A stretch of DNA of 64,000 nt from RYN-230 sp963711705 (GCA_963711705.1 CAVQFM010000012.1:186001-250000), one strand, 5' to 3'. Positions 45,583 to 55,061 are shown, counted from the first letter of the stretch. A program made the numbers and translations. The notes: generated by a model from the letters alone, not told the origin.

Positions 45583-47241
45583 TCAGCCGCCGACCACGCA
45601 GGGCACGTCCCACGGGTCGTAGCTCTGGCACACCGCGGCCGGGTTGCGGAAGATGCCGATCGACGGCAGCGCGACACCCTGCGAGTTGAACAGGGTGAGG
45701 TTGGCGTTCGGCGTGCCCACGCCGGTCCCTGGTTCCCAGGGCACCCCCGGGATCCAGTCCGGCGCCCAGTAGAACAGGCCGGCCCCGAGCCCGCCGGGGA
45801 CCTGGGCCAGGATGGACAGCTCGTCGGTGACGAAGGACAGCTGGCCGCCCGGGCTGGCCGGGTAGCCGGTGGACAGCTGGCTGGGCTGCCACACGAAGTT
45901 GCCGGTGCTGTCCCCGATCGGGCTGTTCCCGTTGGCCAGCGTCCACGGGTACTGGGTCTCGGCGATCACGATCGGCTTGTGGAACTGGGTGGCCAGCGCG
46001 TCCACGTTCTGCCGCATGGCCGAGATCGTGCCGTGGAAGAACGGGTAATAGGACAGCCCGATCACGTCGAACGGCACGCCCTCAGCGGTCAGGTTCTGGA
46101 AGAACGCCTGGCTGAGGCCGTTATTACCACCCTGGTCGTAGTGCATCATGATCAGCAGCCGGTGGCCGGCCGGGTTGCCCGCCCGGGCCCCGGCCACGCC
46201 CGCCTTGAGCAGCGTGGCCAGGTTGTCGTAGTCCGCCGGGACGGACGGGTCGTTCACCTGCCCGATGGGCCACAGGATGCCGTTGCGGATCTCGTTGCCG
46301 ATCGACACCAGGTCGGCCGGGGTGCCCTGCCGGGCGAACGCGGAGATCACCTGCTGCGTGTAGGACTGCACGGTCGTGGTCAGCTGGGCCAGGTCCTGGC
46401 CCTGCCAGGCGGCCGGGATGTCCTGGTGCTGCGGGTCGGCCCAGAAGTCGGAGTACATGATGTCCAGGTAGATCTTCATCCCGGCGGCGTGCACGCTGCG
46501 GGCCAGCGCGAGATCACTGGCCAGGTCGCTGTAGCCGGGCGGCGGGTTCACCCACAGCCGCATCCGCACGTAGTTGGCCCCGTTCTCCTTCATGATCGTC
46601 ACCGGGCTCTGCTGCTGGCCGTGGTAGCTGAACCTGGCCCCGGCGGCGAGCTCCTGCGGGGTGAACGACAGGTCGGTGCCGAAGTCCAGGCCGGCCGCGG
46701 CCGGATCGGGCCCGTACATCCGGAACTCGCCCACGCACACGTCCGCGCCGGTGTCGCTGTACACGGTGATCTCCGCGTACCGGGCCTGGGTGCCCCGCGG
46801 CAGCGGGAGGTACATCGGGTTACCCGGGTCCAGCGCGACGTTGCTGGCGGCCGGCACGGTCTGCCAGTCACCGGACGTGGCCGCGGTCTTGATGGTGGCG
46901 CTGGCCGACGGGCTGGACGAGTCCAGGGTGATGCCCAGGTCATTGAGCGAGCGGGCCTGGCCCAGGTCGACGGTGAGCGTGCCGGTCCACGCCGAGGTGC
47001 ACCAGTCGGTGCCGCCGTCCCCGTCGATCGCGTTGGCGGCCGGGCTGCCCGAGGCGGTGGAGTCCGCGCTGGCCTGGCCGGCCAGCGCCCAGTTGACGAC
47101 CGGGGCGCCGCCCGGGTCCGGGGCCGCGGCCGCCGCTCCCGGCACGCTGACCAGGAGCGGCGCGGCGAGCACGGCCGGGACGGTGACGGCCGCGAGCCGC
47201 CGGATTAATACCGAGTACTTTCGGTGGAACACAGCCATCAT
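45583..47241 (-). CDS. Secreted GH53 endo-beta-1,4-galactanase with F5/8-type domain
   Basis: Hydrolyses beta-1,4-galactan side chains of pectin outside the cell. The 552-residue precursor has a signal peptide (about 1-40; RRLAAVTVPAVLAAPLLVSV then AAAAAP), a discoidin/F5-8-like carbohydrate-binding domain (about 48-172, WALAGQASADSTASGS to VGEFRMYGP), and the GH53 barrel. The acid/base is E317 in SIGNEI and the nucleophile E428 in IAETQYPW. ENGANYVRMRLWVNP and HYDQGGNNG are family segments. Two ATGs in a row at the start; either may serve. It suggests use of plant cell-wall debris. No galactose or transport genes are adjacent. Confidence 0.92.
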   Translation of the reverse strand: MMAVFHRKYSVLIRRLAAVTVPAVLAAPLLVSVPGAAAAAPDPGGAPVVNWALAGQASADSTASGSPAANAIDGDGGTDWCTSAWTGTLTVDLGQARSLNDLGITLDSSSPSASATIKTAATSGDWQTVPAASNVALDPGNPMYLPLPRGTQARYAEITVYSDTGADVCVGEFRMYGPDPAAAGLDFGTDLSFTPQELAAGARFSYHGQQQSPVTIMKENGANYVRMRLWVNPPPGYSDLASDLALARSVHAAGMKIYLDIMYSDFWADPQHQDIPAAWQGQDLAQLTTTVQSYTQQVISAFARQGTPADLVSIGNEIRNGILWPIGQVNDPSVPADYDNLATLLKAGVAGARAGNPAGHRLLIMMHYDQGGNNGLSQAFFQNLTAEGVPFDVIGLSYYPFFHGTISAMRQNVDALATQFHKPIVIAETQYPWTLANGNSPIGDSTGNFVWQPSQLSTGYPASPGGQLSFVTDELSILAQVPGGLGAGLFYWAPDWIPGVPWEPGTGVGTPNANLTLFNSQGVALPSIGIFRNPAAVCQSYDPWDVPCVVGG

Positions 47242-47417
47242 GGCGTTCTCCGTTCAGACGTAATCGAACACATTCCGACGCAACCGGACATCGGCTCACC
47301 GCACCGTAGAACAGGGCCGGGCGGACGGCAATGGCCCCCGGGATCGCGTATCGCAGCCTGGGGTCGCCCGGCCGGACGCGGCCGGTAGTTTGGTGCAGGT
47401 AGCAGGAGGTGCAGCGG

Positions 47418-48281
47418 ATGAGCGTGGAGCATCTGGTCCAGACCGGGCCGCTCATCCTGGCTGCGCCGATCGCCGCGGCGGCCGGCGCTCTCACCTTCCT
47501 GTCCCCGTGCTGCCTGCCGCTGGTGCCCGGCTACCTGTCCTACGTGACCGGCATGTCCGGCACTGATGCGCAGCGCACGGCGGGCGCGCCCGGCGGCACC
47601 CCCACCGCGGCGGCTGGGGCGGTGGCCGCGGCGGGGGGCGGCGGGCCGGGCGGCACCATGACCGTCACCCCGGCGCGCACCGCCATGCCGCCGCGCGGCC
47701 GGACGCTGCTCGGCACCGCGCTGTTCGTGCTCGGGTTCTCCGTGGTGTTCGCCACCGAAGGGCTGGCCTTCGGCAGCCTCGGGCTGCTGCTGCAGCGGCA
47801 CTCCGCCGGGCTGACCCAGGTGCTCGGCGCGGTCACCATCGTGCTCGGGCTGCTGTTCGCCGGGGTCTTCGACCGGCTGCCGGTCACCGGCCGGATCATG
47901 CGCCCGTCACTGCGCCCCCGGGCCGGCCTGGCGGGCGCGCCGCTGCTCGGCGTGCTGTTCGCGCTGAGCTGGACCCCGTGCATCGGCCCGACGCTGACCG
48001 CGGTGCTGACCCTGTCGTTCAGCTCGGGCACGGCGGTGCGCGGGGCCGTGCTCGCCTTCATCTACGGGCTGGGGCTGGGCATCCCGTTCCTGATCATGGC
48101 GTTCGCGTTCCAGCGCGGCATGACCGCGTTCCAGTTCGCCCGGCGGCACGCCCAGCTGATCACCAGGATCGGTGGCGGGCTGCTGGTGCTGGTCGGCGTG
48201 CTTGAGGTGACCGGCGCCTGGACGGCCGCACTCACCTGGCTGAAGGTGCACTGGATCGGCTCGTACAACGGTCCGCTGTAG
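47418..48281 (+). CDS. ccdA: CcdA/DsbD-like thiol-disulfide transporter
   Basis: Membrane protein moving reducing equivalents from cytosolic thioredoxin to the outside, for cytochrome c maturation or other extracellular thiols. The 287 residues have about six to seven helices. The redox Cys are C31 (or C32) in TFLSPCCLPLVPGYLSY and C188 in LSWTPCIGPT, each at the start of a helix as in CcdA. A loop of about 50 residues rich in Ala, Gly and Thr separates helices 1 and 2. AGGAGG lies 9 nt before the ATG. The ccsA/resB and thioredoxin-like genes that usually accompany it are absent here, so the partner is unknown. Confidence 0.88.
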   Translation: MSVEHLVQTGPLILAAPIAAAAGALTFLSPCCLPLVPGYLSYVTGMSGTDAQRTAGAPGGTPTAAAGAVAAAGGGGPGGTMTVTPARTAMPPRGRTLLGTALFVLGFSVVFATEGLAFGSLGLLLQRHSAGLTQVLGAVTIVLGLLFAGVFDRLPVTGRIMRPSLRPRAGLAGAPLLGVLFALSWTPCIGPTLTAVLTLSFSSGTAVRGAVLAFIYGLGLGIPFLIMAFAFQRGMTAFQFARRHAQLITRIGGGLLVLVGVLEVTGAWTAALTWLKVHWIGSYNGPL

Positions 48282-48310
48282 GCTCGCCGGACCGCCCGGG
48301 CCGGGTGGCC

Positions 48311-51300
48311 CTACTGCCCGGCCGGCCGCGGCCGGGGCGGCAGCGGGGGGCGCTGCCGGGACGGCCGGCTGGCCGTGCCCGGCGGGCGGGCCGCAGGCCG
48401 CTCGGCCAGCTGCTCCATGGCCAGCCGCACGGCCGTCTCCAGCTGCGGATCCCGGCCCTCGGCCCAGTCGGCAGGCGAGATGATCACCTCCACGTCCGGG
48501 TCCACGCCGTGGTTCTCCACCCCCCAGCCGAACTGGTCCAGCCAGATCGCATACCGCGGCACGGTGATCGCGGTGCCGTCGACCAGGGTGAAACCGTCGT
48601 CGATGCCGATCACCCCGCCCCAGGTCCGGGCGCCCACCACCGGGCCGAGGCGCAGGATCCGGATGGCCGCGGTGACCATGTCCCCATCCGACCCGGCGTT
48701 CTCATCGGCCAGCGCGACCACCGGCCCGCGCGGCGCGTCCCGCGGGTAGGTGGTCGGGCCCAGCCCGCGGGGCACGTCCCAGCCCATGATCCGGCGGGCC
48801 AGCTTCTCCACCACCAGCTCGGACACGTGGCCGCCCCGGTTGGCCCGGACGTCCATGATCAGCGCGTCGCGGGACATCTCCACCCGCAGGTCACGGTGGA
48901 AGTGCGCCCAGCCCTCGCCCATCATGTCCGGGATGTGCAGGTACCCGGCCCGGCCGTCGGACAGCTCACGGACCAGCCGCCGCCTGGCCGTCACCCAGTC
49001 CTGGTAGCGCAGCCGGCGGTCACTGCCCAGCGGGGTGACCGCGAACCGGCGGGCCGGCTGGCCGTCCCGGGCCACGCTGAGTTCCACCGGCTTGCCGGCC
49101 GCGCCGACCAGCAGCGGCGCGGGCCCGGCCACCGGGTCCACCGGCTGGCCGTCCACCTCCAGCAGCACGTCGCCCGCTTCGATGGTCACGCCCGGCGCGG
49201 CCAGCGGGGAGCGCGCCCGCGGGTCCGAGGACTCGCCCGGCAGCACCCGGGTGATCTGCCAGCTGCCGTCGGCGGCCCGGGCCAGGTCCGCGCCGAGCAG
49301 TCCGACCCGGCCGGTGCCGTTGCGCCCCGGCGGCTGGGCCGGGCGGACGTAGGCGTGCGAGGAGCCCAGCTCGCCGACCAGTTCCCAGAGCACGTCGGCG
49401 AACTCGCGGAAGGTGCCGATCCGGTCCAGCACCGGCCGGTAGGCGCCGGCCGCGCCGTCCCAGTCCACCCCGGCCATGTCGGCGACCCAGAAGTCGTGCC
49501 GGATGTACCGGGTGGCCTCGCCGAACGCGTGCCGCCACTGGGCTACCGGGTCGGCCTGGAACCGGGCCCGGGACAGGTCCACCGACACGGTGTCCCCGCT
49601 GTCCGGGTCGGCCTTCCGGGTGGCCGGGACCACCCGCAGGTCGCTGCCGTCCCGGACCACCAGCCACTCGCCGTCGCCGCTGACCGCGAACCAGTCCAGC
49701 CCGGAGACCAGTTCGGTGACCTTGCGCCGGCTCAGGTCGTAACGCTCCAGTGCCGGGCGGGGCCGGCTGCCGTCGGCCGTGGCCGAGCCCTCGCCGAGCA
49801 CCCCCATGACCGGCTCCCGCAGCCAGGCCAGCCCGCCCGCGACCGCCTGCAGCGACCGGTACCGGAACTCGGCCACCGGCACGCTGATCACCCGGCTGGC
49901 CAGCCCGCCGGCGTCCACCGTCACGGGCGGTGGCCCGTCGCCGTCCGCCGCGGCAGCCCTGTCCGCGGCATCCGGGGCGCGGCCCGCGTCCGCCGCGGCG
50001 GCCGGCGCGTCCGCGGCTGGCCCGGCGCCCGGCTCCCCCGATCCGGCCGGGCTGGGCGGCTGGCCGGGCCCGCCGGGCTGGCCGTCCCCGCCGCCGGGCG
50101 GGCGGCCCGTGGTCAGCGGCCCGAACGGCGACGGCGTGTCCGCGGCCAGCGGGACCAGGTAGGGGCGCGATCCGTAGGGGAAGGACAGGTCGAAGAAGTG
50201 CGCGTCATAGACCGGGTCGAAGACCCGCGCGGACAGGAAGGCCAGGTACTTCCCGTCGGTGGTGAACACCGGCTCGGAGTCGACGAACCGCCCGTCGGTC
50301 ACGTCCAGCACGGTGCCGTCGGCCAGCCGGGCCAGCCGGATGTGCCGCAGCGGGTCCGGGCCCGGATGCGACCAGGCCAGCCAGGCCGAATCGGGCGCGT
50401 AGGCCAGGCCGGACAGCGCGCCGTTGGCTGACTGCGCGAGCTCGCGCACCTCGCCCGAGGCCACGTCGATCAGCAGCAGCCGGCCGTCGCGGGTCGCGGC
50501 CGCCACCGTGCTCCCGTCCGGCGCTGCGGCCAGCTCGCTGACCAGCCCGAGCTGGCCCTCGGCCAGGCGGCGCGGGGCGGCCCCGGCGGCCGGTTCCGCG
50601 CCGCCGTCCGGGGCGCGGCCGCTGGCGGGCACGATCTCCACCGCGTCGGTGCCGCCCGCGTCCGTGATCCAGGCCACCTGCCCGCTGCGGCCCAGCACCC
50701 GGGGCAGCCGGGCCCGGGCATCCGGCGCCACGGCCAGCGCGCGGGCCGGGCCGTCCCGGTGGGTCAGCCAGTGCACGGTGCCGCGTACTTCCACCGCGCT
50801 GGCCAGCCCGGTCTCGTCGCAGGACAGGTCGCCGAGGTGATCCGCGGCGGACACCAGGCGCGGGGCCAGCCCGGTGGCGGCCGAGCTGAGCTGGATGGGC
50901 ACCGGCCGCGGCTCGCTGTCCGCGCTGAGCTCGTCCAGGATCCACAGCTCGCCGCGCACCTGGTAGATCACCCGGCGGCCGTCGGTGCCCGCATGCCGGG
51001 CGTAGCCGCCGTCGTGGTCGGTGTGCCGGAGCAGGCCGGTGCCATCCAGGCGGCAGGAGTACAGGTTGCCGGTGCCCTCATGATCGGACAGGAACGCCAG
51101 CCGGTCGCCGATCAGCATCGGGCTGGCGAACTGCCCGTTCACTTCGGCCAGGATCCGCTGGAACGGGGCCCCGCCGGTGGCCGTCCACAGCCGGCCCGCG
51201 GTGCCGCCCCGGTACCGCTTCCAGAATGCCGGGTCCCGCCCCCAGCTGCCGTTCAGCAGCGCCTCGGCGGCCGGCTCGATGGCCAGGCCGGCCACTGGCC

Positions 51301-51697
51301 CGTAGCGGAGCAGCCGGGCCGGGCCGCCATCCACCGGCACCGCGTACCCCCACGACTGCCGTTCGAACGCCTGGCCGGTGGCGCTGAGCGCGAGCACCTC
51401 GCCGTCCGGGGTCCAGCCCGCCACCATGACGTCTGGCTCGCCCCAGTAGGTGAGGCGGCGGGCCGGTGCCCCGTCCACCTCGGCCAGGTAGACCTCGGCC
51501 GGCCCGTCCCGCCAGCTGGCCCAGGCCACCGAGCCGCCGTCGCGGGCGAACCGGGGGTGGGCGACCTGCGCGCTGTCCGCGGACAGCCGCCAGGCCCGCC
51601 CGCCGGCCTGCGGCGCCAGCCAGACGTCGTCCTCGGCGACGAACGTGACCAGATCACCGTGAAGGTGAGGGAAGCGCAGGTACCCGGCTGAGGTCAT
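48311..51697 (-). CDS. Tricorn protease homologue (S41 family)
   Basis: Large cytosolic protease that in archaea and Streptomyces cuts peptides released by the proteasome into small pieces. The 1128 residues run as in tricorn: two N-terminal beta-propellers (about 1-320 and 330-690, with repeats such as ARDGGSVAWASWRDGPAEVYL), a Pro/Gly/Ala-rich insert (about 520-590), a PDZ domain (about 790-880, ITRVLPGESSDP and VLLEVDGQPV) and the S41 catalytic domain. The nucleophile is S1003 in ENAGSDGDM, with MDVRANRGGHVSEL preceding it. Stand-alone gene. The insert between propeller blades is low-complexity and probably disordered. Confidence 0.93.
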   Translation of the reverse strand: MTSAGYLRFPHLHGDLVTFVAEDDVWLAPQAGGRAWRLSADSAQVAHPRFARDGGSVAWASWRDGPAEVYLAEVDGAPARRLTYWGEPDVMVAGWTPDGEVLALSATGQAFERQSWGYAVPVDGGPARLLRYGPVAGLAIEPAAEALLNGSWGRDPAFWKRYRGGTAGRLWTATGGAPFQRILAEVNGQFASPMLIGDRLAFLSDHEGTGNLYSCRLDGTGLLRHTDHDGGYARHAGTDGRRVIYQVRGELWILDELSADSEPRPVPIQLSSAATGLAPRLVSAADHLGDLSCDETGLASAVEVRGTVHWLTHRDGPARALAVAPDARARLPRVLGRSGQVAWITDAGGTDAVEIVPASGRAPDGGAEPAAGAAPRRLAEGQLGLVSELAAAPDGSTVAAATRDGRLLLIDVASGEVRELAQSANGALSGLAYAPDSAWLAWSHPGPDPLRHIRLARLADGTVLDVTDGRFVDSEPVFTTDGKYLAFLSARVFDPVYDAHFFDLSFPYGSRPYLVPLAADTPSPFGPLTTGRPPGGGDGQPGGPGQPPSPAGSGEPGAGPAADAPAAAADAGRAPDAADRAAAADGDGPPPVTVDAGGLASRVISVPVAEFRYRSLQAVAGGLAWLREPVMGVLGEGSATADGSRPRPALERYDLSRRKVTELVSGLDWFAVSGDGEWLVVRDGSDLRVVPATRKADPDSGDTVSVDLSRARFQADPVAQWRHAFGEATRYIRHDFWVADMAGVDWDGAAGAYRPVLDRIGTFREFADVLWELVGELGSSHAYVRPAQPPGRNGTGRVGLLGADLARAADGSWQITRVLPGESSDPRARSPLAAPGVTIEAGDVLLEVDGQPVDPVAGPAPLLVGAAGKPVELSVARDGQPARRFAVTPLGSDRRLRYQDWVTARRRLVRELSDGRAGYLHIPDMMGEGWAHFHRDLRVEMSRDALIMDVRANRGGHVSELVVEKLARRIMGWDVPRGLGPTTYPRDAPRGPVVALADENAGSDGDMVTAAIRILRLGPVVGARTWGGVIGIDDGFTLVDGTAITVPRYAIWLDQFGWGVENHGVDPDVEVIISPADWAEGRDPQLETAVRLAMEQLAERPAARPPGTASRPSRQRPPLPPRPRPAGQ

Positions 51698-51753
51698 CGC
51701 ATTATCGTAGGGCCGGGCCGGCCCGGGCCAGCGTCCTGGTCAGGCTGAGCTGG

Positions 51754-52545
51754 CTAGACCTTCCGCCACTGGGGCACCCAGGCCCCGTCGCTGGTCACCT
51801 CGTAGTCCTTGAACAGGGCCGGTGCCTCGGCCCGCATCAGCCCGGCGATCTTGCCGAACACCAGCCGGATCTCTTCCTCGGCCCCGGGGTCGGTACGCGC
51901 CTCGATGGTGTGCCGCAGCGTCCGGATGTTGGCCGTCCACACGATGCCGGTGGCCAGCCCGTCCGGGGCCAGCCGCCGCATGAACGAGGTCTTGTGCTTC
52001 TTCTCGTGGAACGCGACGCCGTCCTCGTCCAGCCCGAAGTGCCCGGCCATCCAGCGCTGGAACTCTTCCATCTGGTCCAGCAGCGCGGTGGCCCGCTTCA
52101 TCAGCTCGGCGTCCTCGCGGGCCCAGTCCGGGAACCAGAACGGGATGTCATCCAGCCGGACGAAGCGCAGCGACTCCTGCGACACCGCCGTCCCCGGCCG
52201 GTGCCGGACAAGCTCATGAGAAAAGACTCTGGATATGTTGTGCAGCACGAACGTGAAGCTGGCGTGCTCCAGCACCGAGCCGTGCGCCTGCTTGAGGATG
52301 TTCTGCAGGTACGCCTCGTGGTCGTTGCGCACCTTGCGGACGTTCGGGTTCAGCCCCGGTTCCCAGGCCCGGTAGCACATCTTGCCCGCGAACTCGGCCA
52401 GGTTCTCCGCGTCGCTGGCCAGCTCCCCGCGGTCCAGCCGCTCCAGCCACTTCTCCCCGCCGACCTCCTGGAGGTACGCGGCCAGCTGGTCGTAGTCGAT
52501 CGCCGGCCGGGCGACGAGGAACACCTCGGGCTGCACGCTTCTCAT
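51754..52545 (-). CDS. thyX: Flavin-dependent thymidylate synthase ThyX
   Basis: Makes dTMP from dUMP with methylene-tetrahydrofolate and FAD/NADPH. 263 residues. ThyX features: the loop GSVLEHASFTFVLHNISRV, ELVRHRPGTAVSQESLRFVR (R114-H115-R116), and the C-terminal NIRTLRHTIEARTD. In the classical motif RHRx7S seven residues separate RHR from Ser; here Ser125 is eight away, a variant that occurs in a ThyX subgroup. ATG start; a TATCGT -10 box lies 8 nt upstream, so the leader is very short. A strong hairpin separates it from trpEG upstream. Confidence 0.93.
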   Translation of the reverse strand: MRSVQPEVFLVARPAIDYDQLAAYLQEVGGEKWLERLDRGELASDAENLAEFAGKMCYRAWEPGLNPNVRKVRNDHEAYLQNILKQAHGSVLEHASFTFVLHNISRVFSHELVRHRPGTAVSQESLRFVRLDDIPFWFPDWAREDAELMKRATALLDQMEEFQRWMAGHFGLDEDGVAFHEKKHKTSFMRRLAPDGLATGIVWTANIRTLRHTIEARTDPGAEEEIRLVFGKIAGLMRAEAPALFKDYEVTSDGAWVPQWRKV

Positions 52546-52598
52546 GTCCCCGCACGATACCGGGGGACACTGACTATCCCCGGCGGCACCCGCAGAAT

Positions 52599-52638
52599 GT
52601 GGACGCTAACCGTCGTGGGAACAGCGGTTAGCGTCCAC
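52599..52638. terminator. 14-bp perfect hairpin between trpEG and thyX
   Basis: GTGGACGCTAACCG at 52599-52612 is exactly inverted at 52625-52638 around a 12-nt loop. It starts 32 nt after the trpEG stop, on the strand of both flanking genes, and no T-tract follows. Most likely the trpEG terminator. Because it also lies about 55-90 nt upstream of thyX, a regulatory role there is possible. Confidence 0.65.
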
Positions 52639-52669
52639 CCTTCCGGGAAGCCTGGGCCCGGTGCGTTAG

Positions 52670-54913
52670 CTATGGGGCTGGTGTGGTCATCCTGGCCCGG
52701 CACAGGCGCAGCACGTTCGCGATGACCTGGTGGCCGGCCCGGCCGCTGGCGGTCAGGATCGACTCCGGGTGGAACTGCACCGCCCACCGCCCGGCCGCGT
52801 CGTCCTCGATCGCCATGACCACCTGGTCCGGGGTGACCGCGGTCACCCGGTAGCCGCCCTTGACCTGCTCGGGCACGGCGTGCAGGGAGTGATACCGGGC
52901 GGCGATGAACTCGGCCGGCAGCCCGTCCAGCAGCCCGCTGGGCGGCTCGTCCATGATCCGCCGCACCTGCCCCGGCTTGCCGTGCGCGGGCTCGGCCAGC
53001 AGGCCCAGCTCGCCCCCGGCGTACTCGACCAGGGCCTGCAGGCCCAGGCACACGCCGAACACCGGCAGCCCGCGCCGGTCCACCTCGGCCAGCAGGTCGG
53101 CGCAGCCGAAGTCGGACGGCCGCCCCGGCCCCGGGGACAGCACGACCAGGTCGGGAGCGTACTTGTCCAGCGCCTCGGGCGGCAGCCCGGCCCGCAGCGT
53201 GAGCACCTCGGCGCCGTGCTCGCGGAAGTAGCCGGCCAGCGTGTGCACGAACGAGTCCTGGTGATCCACCAGCAGCACCCGCAGGCCCGCGCCGGGCTGC
53301 TCGGCGGGGCTGGCCGGGACCGCCGGGGCGGCCGCGGCCGTCCCGGCGGAGGCGCCCAGCGGCGCGGGCCAGCCGCCCTCCGCCGCCTCGGCCAGCGTCT
53401 GCAGCAGGGCGCTCGCCTTGAGCTCGGTCTCCCGTTCCTCGGCCATCGGGTCGGACTCGAACAGCAGCGTCGCGCCGGCCCGGACCGCCGCCACCCCGTT
53501 GGTGATGTGCGCGGTGCGCAGGGTCAGCCCGGTGTTCATGCTGCCGTTCAGGCCGATCACCCCGACCGCGCCGCCATACCAGCGCCGCGGCCCGCCCTCG
53601 TGGTCCTCGATGAACTGCATGGCCCACGTCTTGGGTGCCCCGGTCACGGTGACCGCCCACATGTGCGTCAGGAAGGCGTCCAGCGCGTCCAGCCCGGGCC
53701 GCAGCCGCCCCTCGATGTGATCGACGGTGTGGATCAGCCGGCTGTACATCTCGATCTGCCGCCGCCCGATCACCTTGACGCTGCCCGGCACGCTGACCCG
53801 TGACTTGTCGTTGCGGTCAACGTCGGTGCACATGGTCAGCTCGGACTCGTCCTTGGCCGAGTTGAGCAGCTCGCGGATGTTGGCCGCGTCCTCCAGGGGA
53901 TCGGCGCCACGCCGGATCGTGCCGGAGATCGGGCACGTCTCAACCCGGTCCCCGCTGACCCGCACATACATTTCCGGCGAGGCGCCGACCAGGCACTCAC
54001 CTTCCCCCAGGTTGAAGAAGAACTCATACGGCGCCGGATTTCTCCGCCGCAGCCGCTCGTAGAAGGCGGCCGGGGACGGGCACGGGCCGCGGAACACGTG
54101 GCTGGGCACCACCTCGAACAGGTCACCGCGGGCGAACTTGTGCTTGGCCGCCTGCACGATGCGCGCGTAGGAGCCCGGCTCCGGCCGGCCCGGAAGACCT
54201 TCCTGCTTAACGCCCTCGCCCGGCTGGTGCCCCGCCGCCGGGGCGGGTGGTGTCTCCCGGGACAGCCCGGCCGTGCTCCGCCCGGCCACCGCGAAGTCGT
54301 AGCGGTACACGGCCGAGGACTCCCGCTTGCGGTCCAGCACGTAGAGCTCATCGGCCAGGTGCAGGACGAGGTCACGCTGGCTGGCCGGCCGCTCGGCGCG
54401 CAGCCGCACCGGCTCGAACTGGAAGGCCAGGTCGTAGCCGAACGCCCCGTACAGCCCGAGGTGCGGGTCGTCACAGCCGAGGACCGCGATCACCTCGCGG
54501 ATGGCCGAGAACACGGTAGGCCGGCGGCTCCGGTCCTCCTCGGGCACCAGGTCCTCGGGCTCCGGGATGAACACCTCAACGGTGCCCGGCTGGGTGCCCG
54601 CAACCGGCTGGCCGGCCCGCCGCAGCGCCTCGCCCAGCACCGGGAGCAGCACCTCACCCCGGGCGTTCAGCGCCCGGACCGCGATCCGGCGGCCCCGGGC
54701 GACGACCTCCACGCACGGGTTCAGGTACGCGATAGCCCACCGGCTGTACCGGCCCGGGTATTCCATGCCCGAGCTGAGCACCCCGCCCCGCCGCCCGTCC
54801 ATCTGCTGGATCAGGGTGTACGGGGCGGACCGCTCGAACGCCTCGGCGATGCGGGTGACGTGGATGCCGCCAGCCGTGTCGAATTCGGTCCGGCCCAGCA
54901 CGTGTGTGTCCAC
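52670..54913 (-). CDS. trpEG: Anthranilate synthase, fused components I and II
   Basis: Converts chorismate and glutamine to anthranilate, the first step of tryptophan synthesis. The 747 residues fuse a TrpE-like chorismate-using domain (about 1-510) with a glutamine amidotransferase (about 540-745). TrpE part: DLFEVVPSHVF, GASPEMYVRV, PISGTIRRGADPLED and DVDRNDKSRV. TrpG part: LLVDHQDSFVHTL, the Cys nucleophile in FGVCLGLQAL and AVQFHPES. The fused form is common in Streptomyces and is also seen in phenazine-type PhzE. The Trp-codon leader upstream favours the tryptophan pathway. GTG start after GGGGGAT. No other trp genes are nearby. Confidence 0.93.
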   Translation of the reverse strand: MDTHVLGRTEFDTAGGIHVTRIAEAFERSAPYTLIQQMDGRRGGVLSSGMEYPGRYSRWAIAYLNPCVEVVARGRRIAVRALNARGEVLLPVLGEALRRAGQPVAGTQPGTVEVFIPEPEDLVPEEDRSRRPTVFSAIREVIAVLGCDDPHLGLYGAFGYDLAFQFEPVRLRAERPASQRDLVLHLADELYVLDRKRESSAVYRYDFAVAGRSTAGLSRETPPAPAAGHQPGEGVKQEGLPGRPEPGSYARIVQAAKHKFARGDLFEVVPSHVFRGPCPSPAAFYERLRRRNPAPYEFFFNLGEGECLVGASPEMYVRVSGDRVETCPISGTIRRGADPLEDAANIRELLNSAKDESELTMCTDVDRNDKSRVSVPGSVKVIGRRQIEMYSRLIHTVDHIEGRLRPGLDALDAFLTHMWAVTVTGAPKTWAMQFIEDHEGGPRRWYGGAVGVIGLNGSMNTGLTLRTAHITNGVAAVRAGATLLFESDPMAEERETELKASALLQTLAEAAEGGWPAPLGASAGTAAAAPAVPASPAEQPGAGLRVLLVDHQDSFVHTLAGYFREHGAEVLTLRAGLPPEALDKYAPDLVVLSPGPGRPSDFGCADLLAEVDRRGLPVFGVCLGLQALVEYAGGELGLLAEPAHGKPGQVRRIMDEPPSGLLDGLPAEFIAARYHSLHAVPEQVKGGYRVTAVTPDQVVMAIEDDAAGRWAVQFHPESILTASGRAGHQVIANVLRLCRARMTTPAP

Positions 54914-54954
54914 CGGAGATCCCCCTGCCTTCGGCCGGCACCAGGCGAACGCAT

Positions 54955-54985
54955 GAAGCGACCGCCACTGCCGGGCGGTCGCTTC
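54955..54985 (-). promoter_or_regulatory. trp attenuator hairpin
   Basis: A perfect 12-bp stem, GAAGCGACCGCC with its exact inverse GGCGGTCGCTTC, around a 7-nt loop, lying 34 nt after the leader-peptide stop and 41 nt before trpEG. It occupies the place of the terminator in ribosome-mediated attenuation. No T-run follows. The segment GCGGCGCCACC near the leader stop could form an alternative pairing with its GGCGG arm; this is inference. Confidence 0.65.
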
Positions 54986-55019
54986 TGGAATATGGGCGCT
55001 ACGCGCAGCCAGGAACCGC

Positions 55020-55061
55020 CTAGTGGCGGCGCCACCACTGCACGCAACTGCCGGTTCGCAT
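55020..55061 (-). CDS. trpL: Tryptophan leader peptide
   Basis: A 13-codon open frame in the trpEG leader, coding MRTGSCVQWWRRH and ending TAG. Two adjacent Trp codons in such a short frame, 106 nt before a trpE gene and followed by a strong hairpin, are the hallmark of transcription attenuation by stalled ribosomes. Streptomyces and Corynebacterium trpE leaders have similar two- to three-Trp runs. The ribosome-binding site is weak. Confidence 0.75.
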   Translation of the reverse strand: MRTGSCVQWWRRH

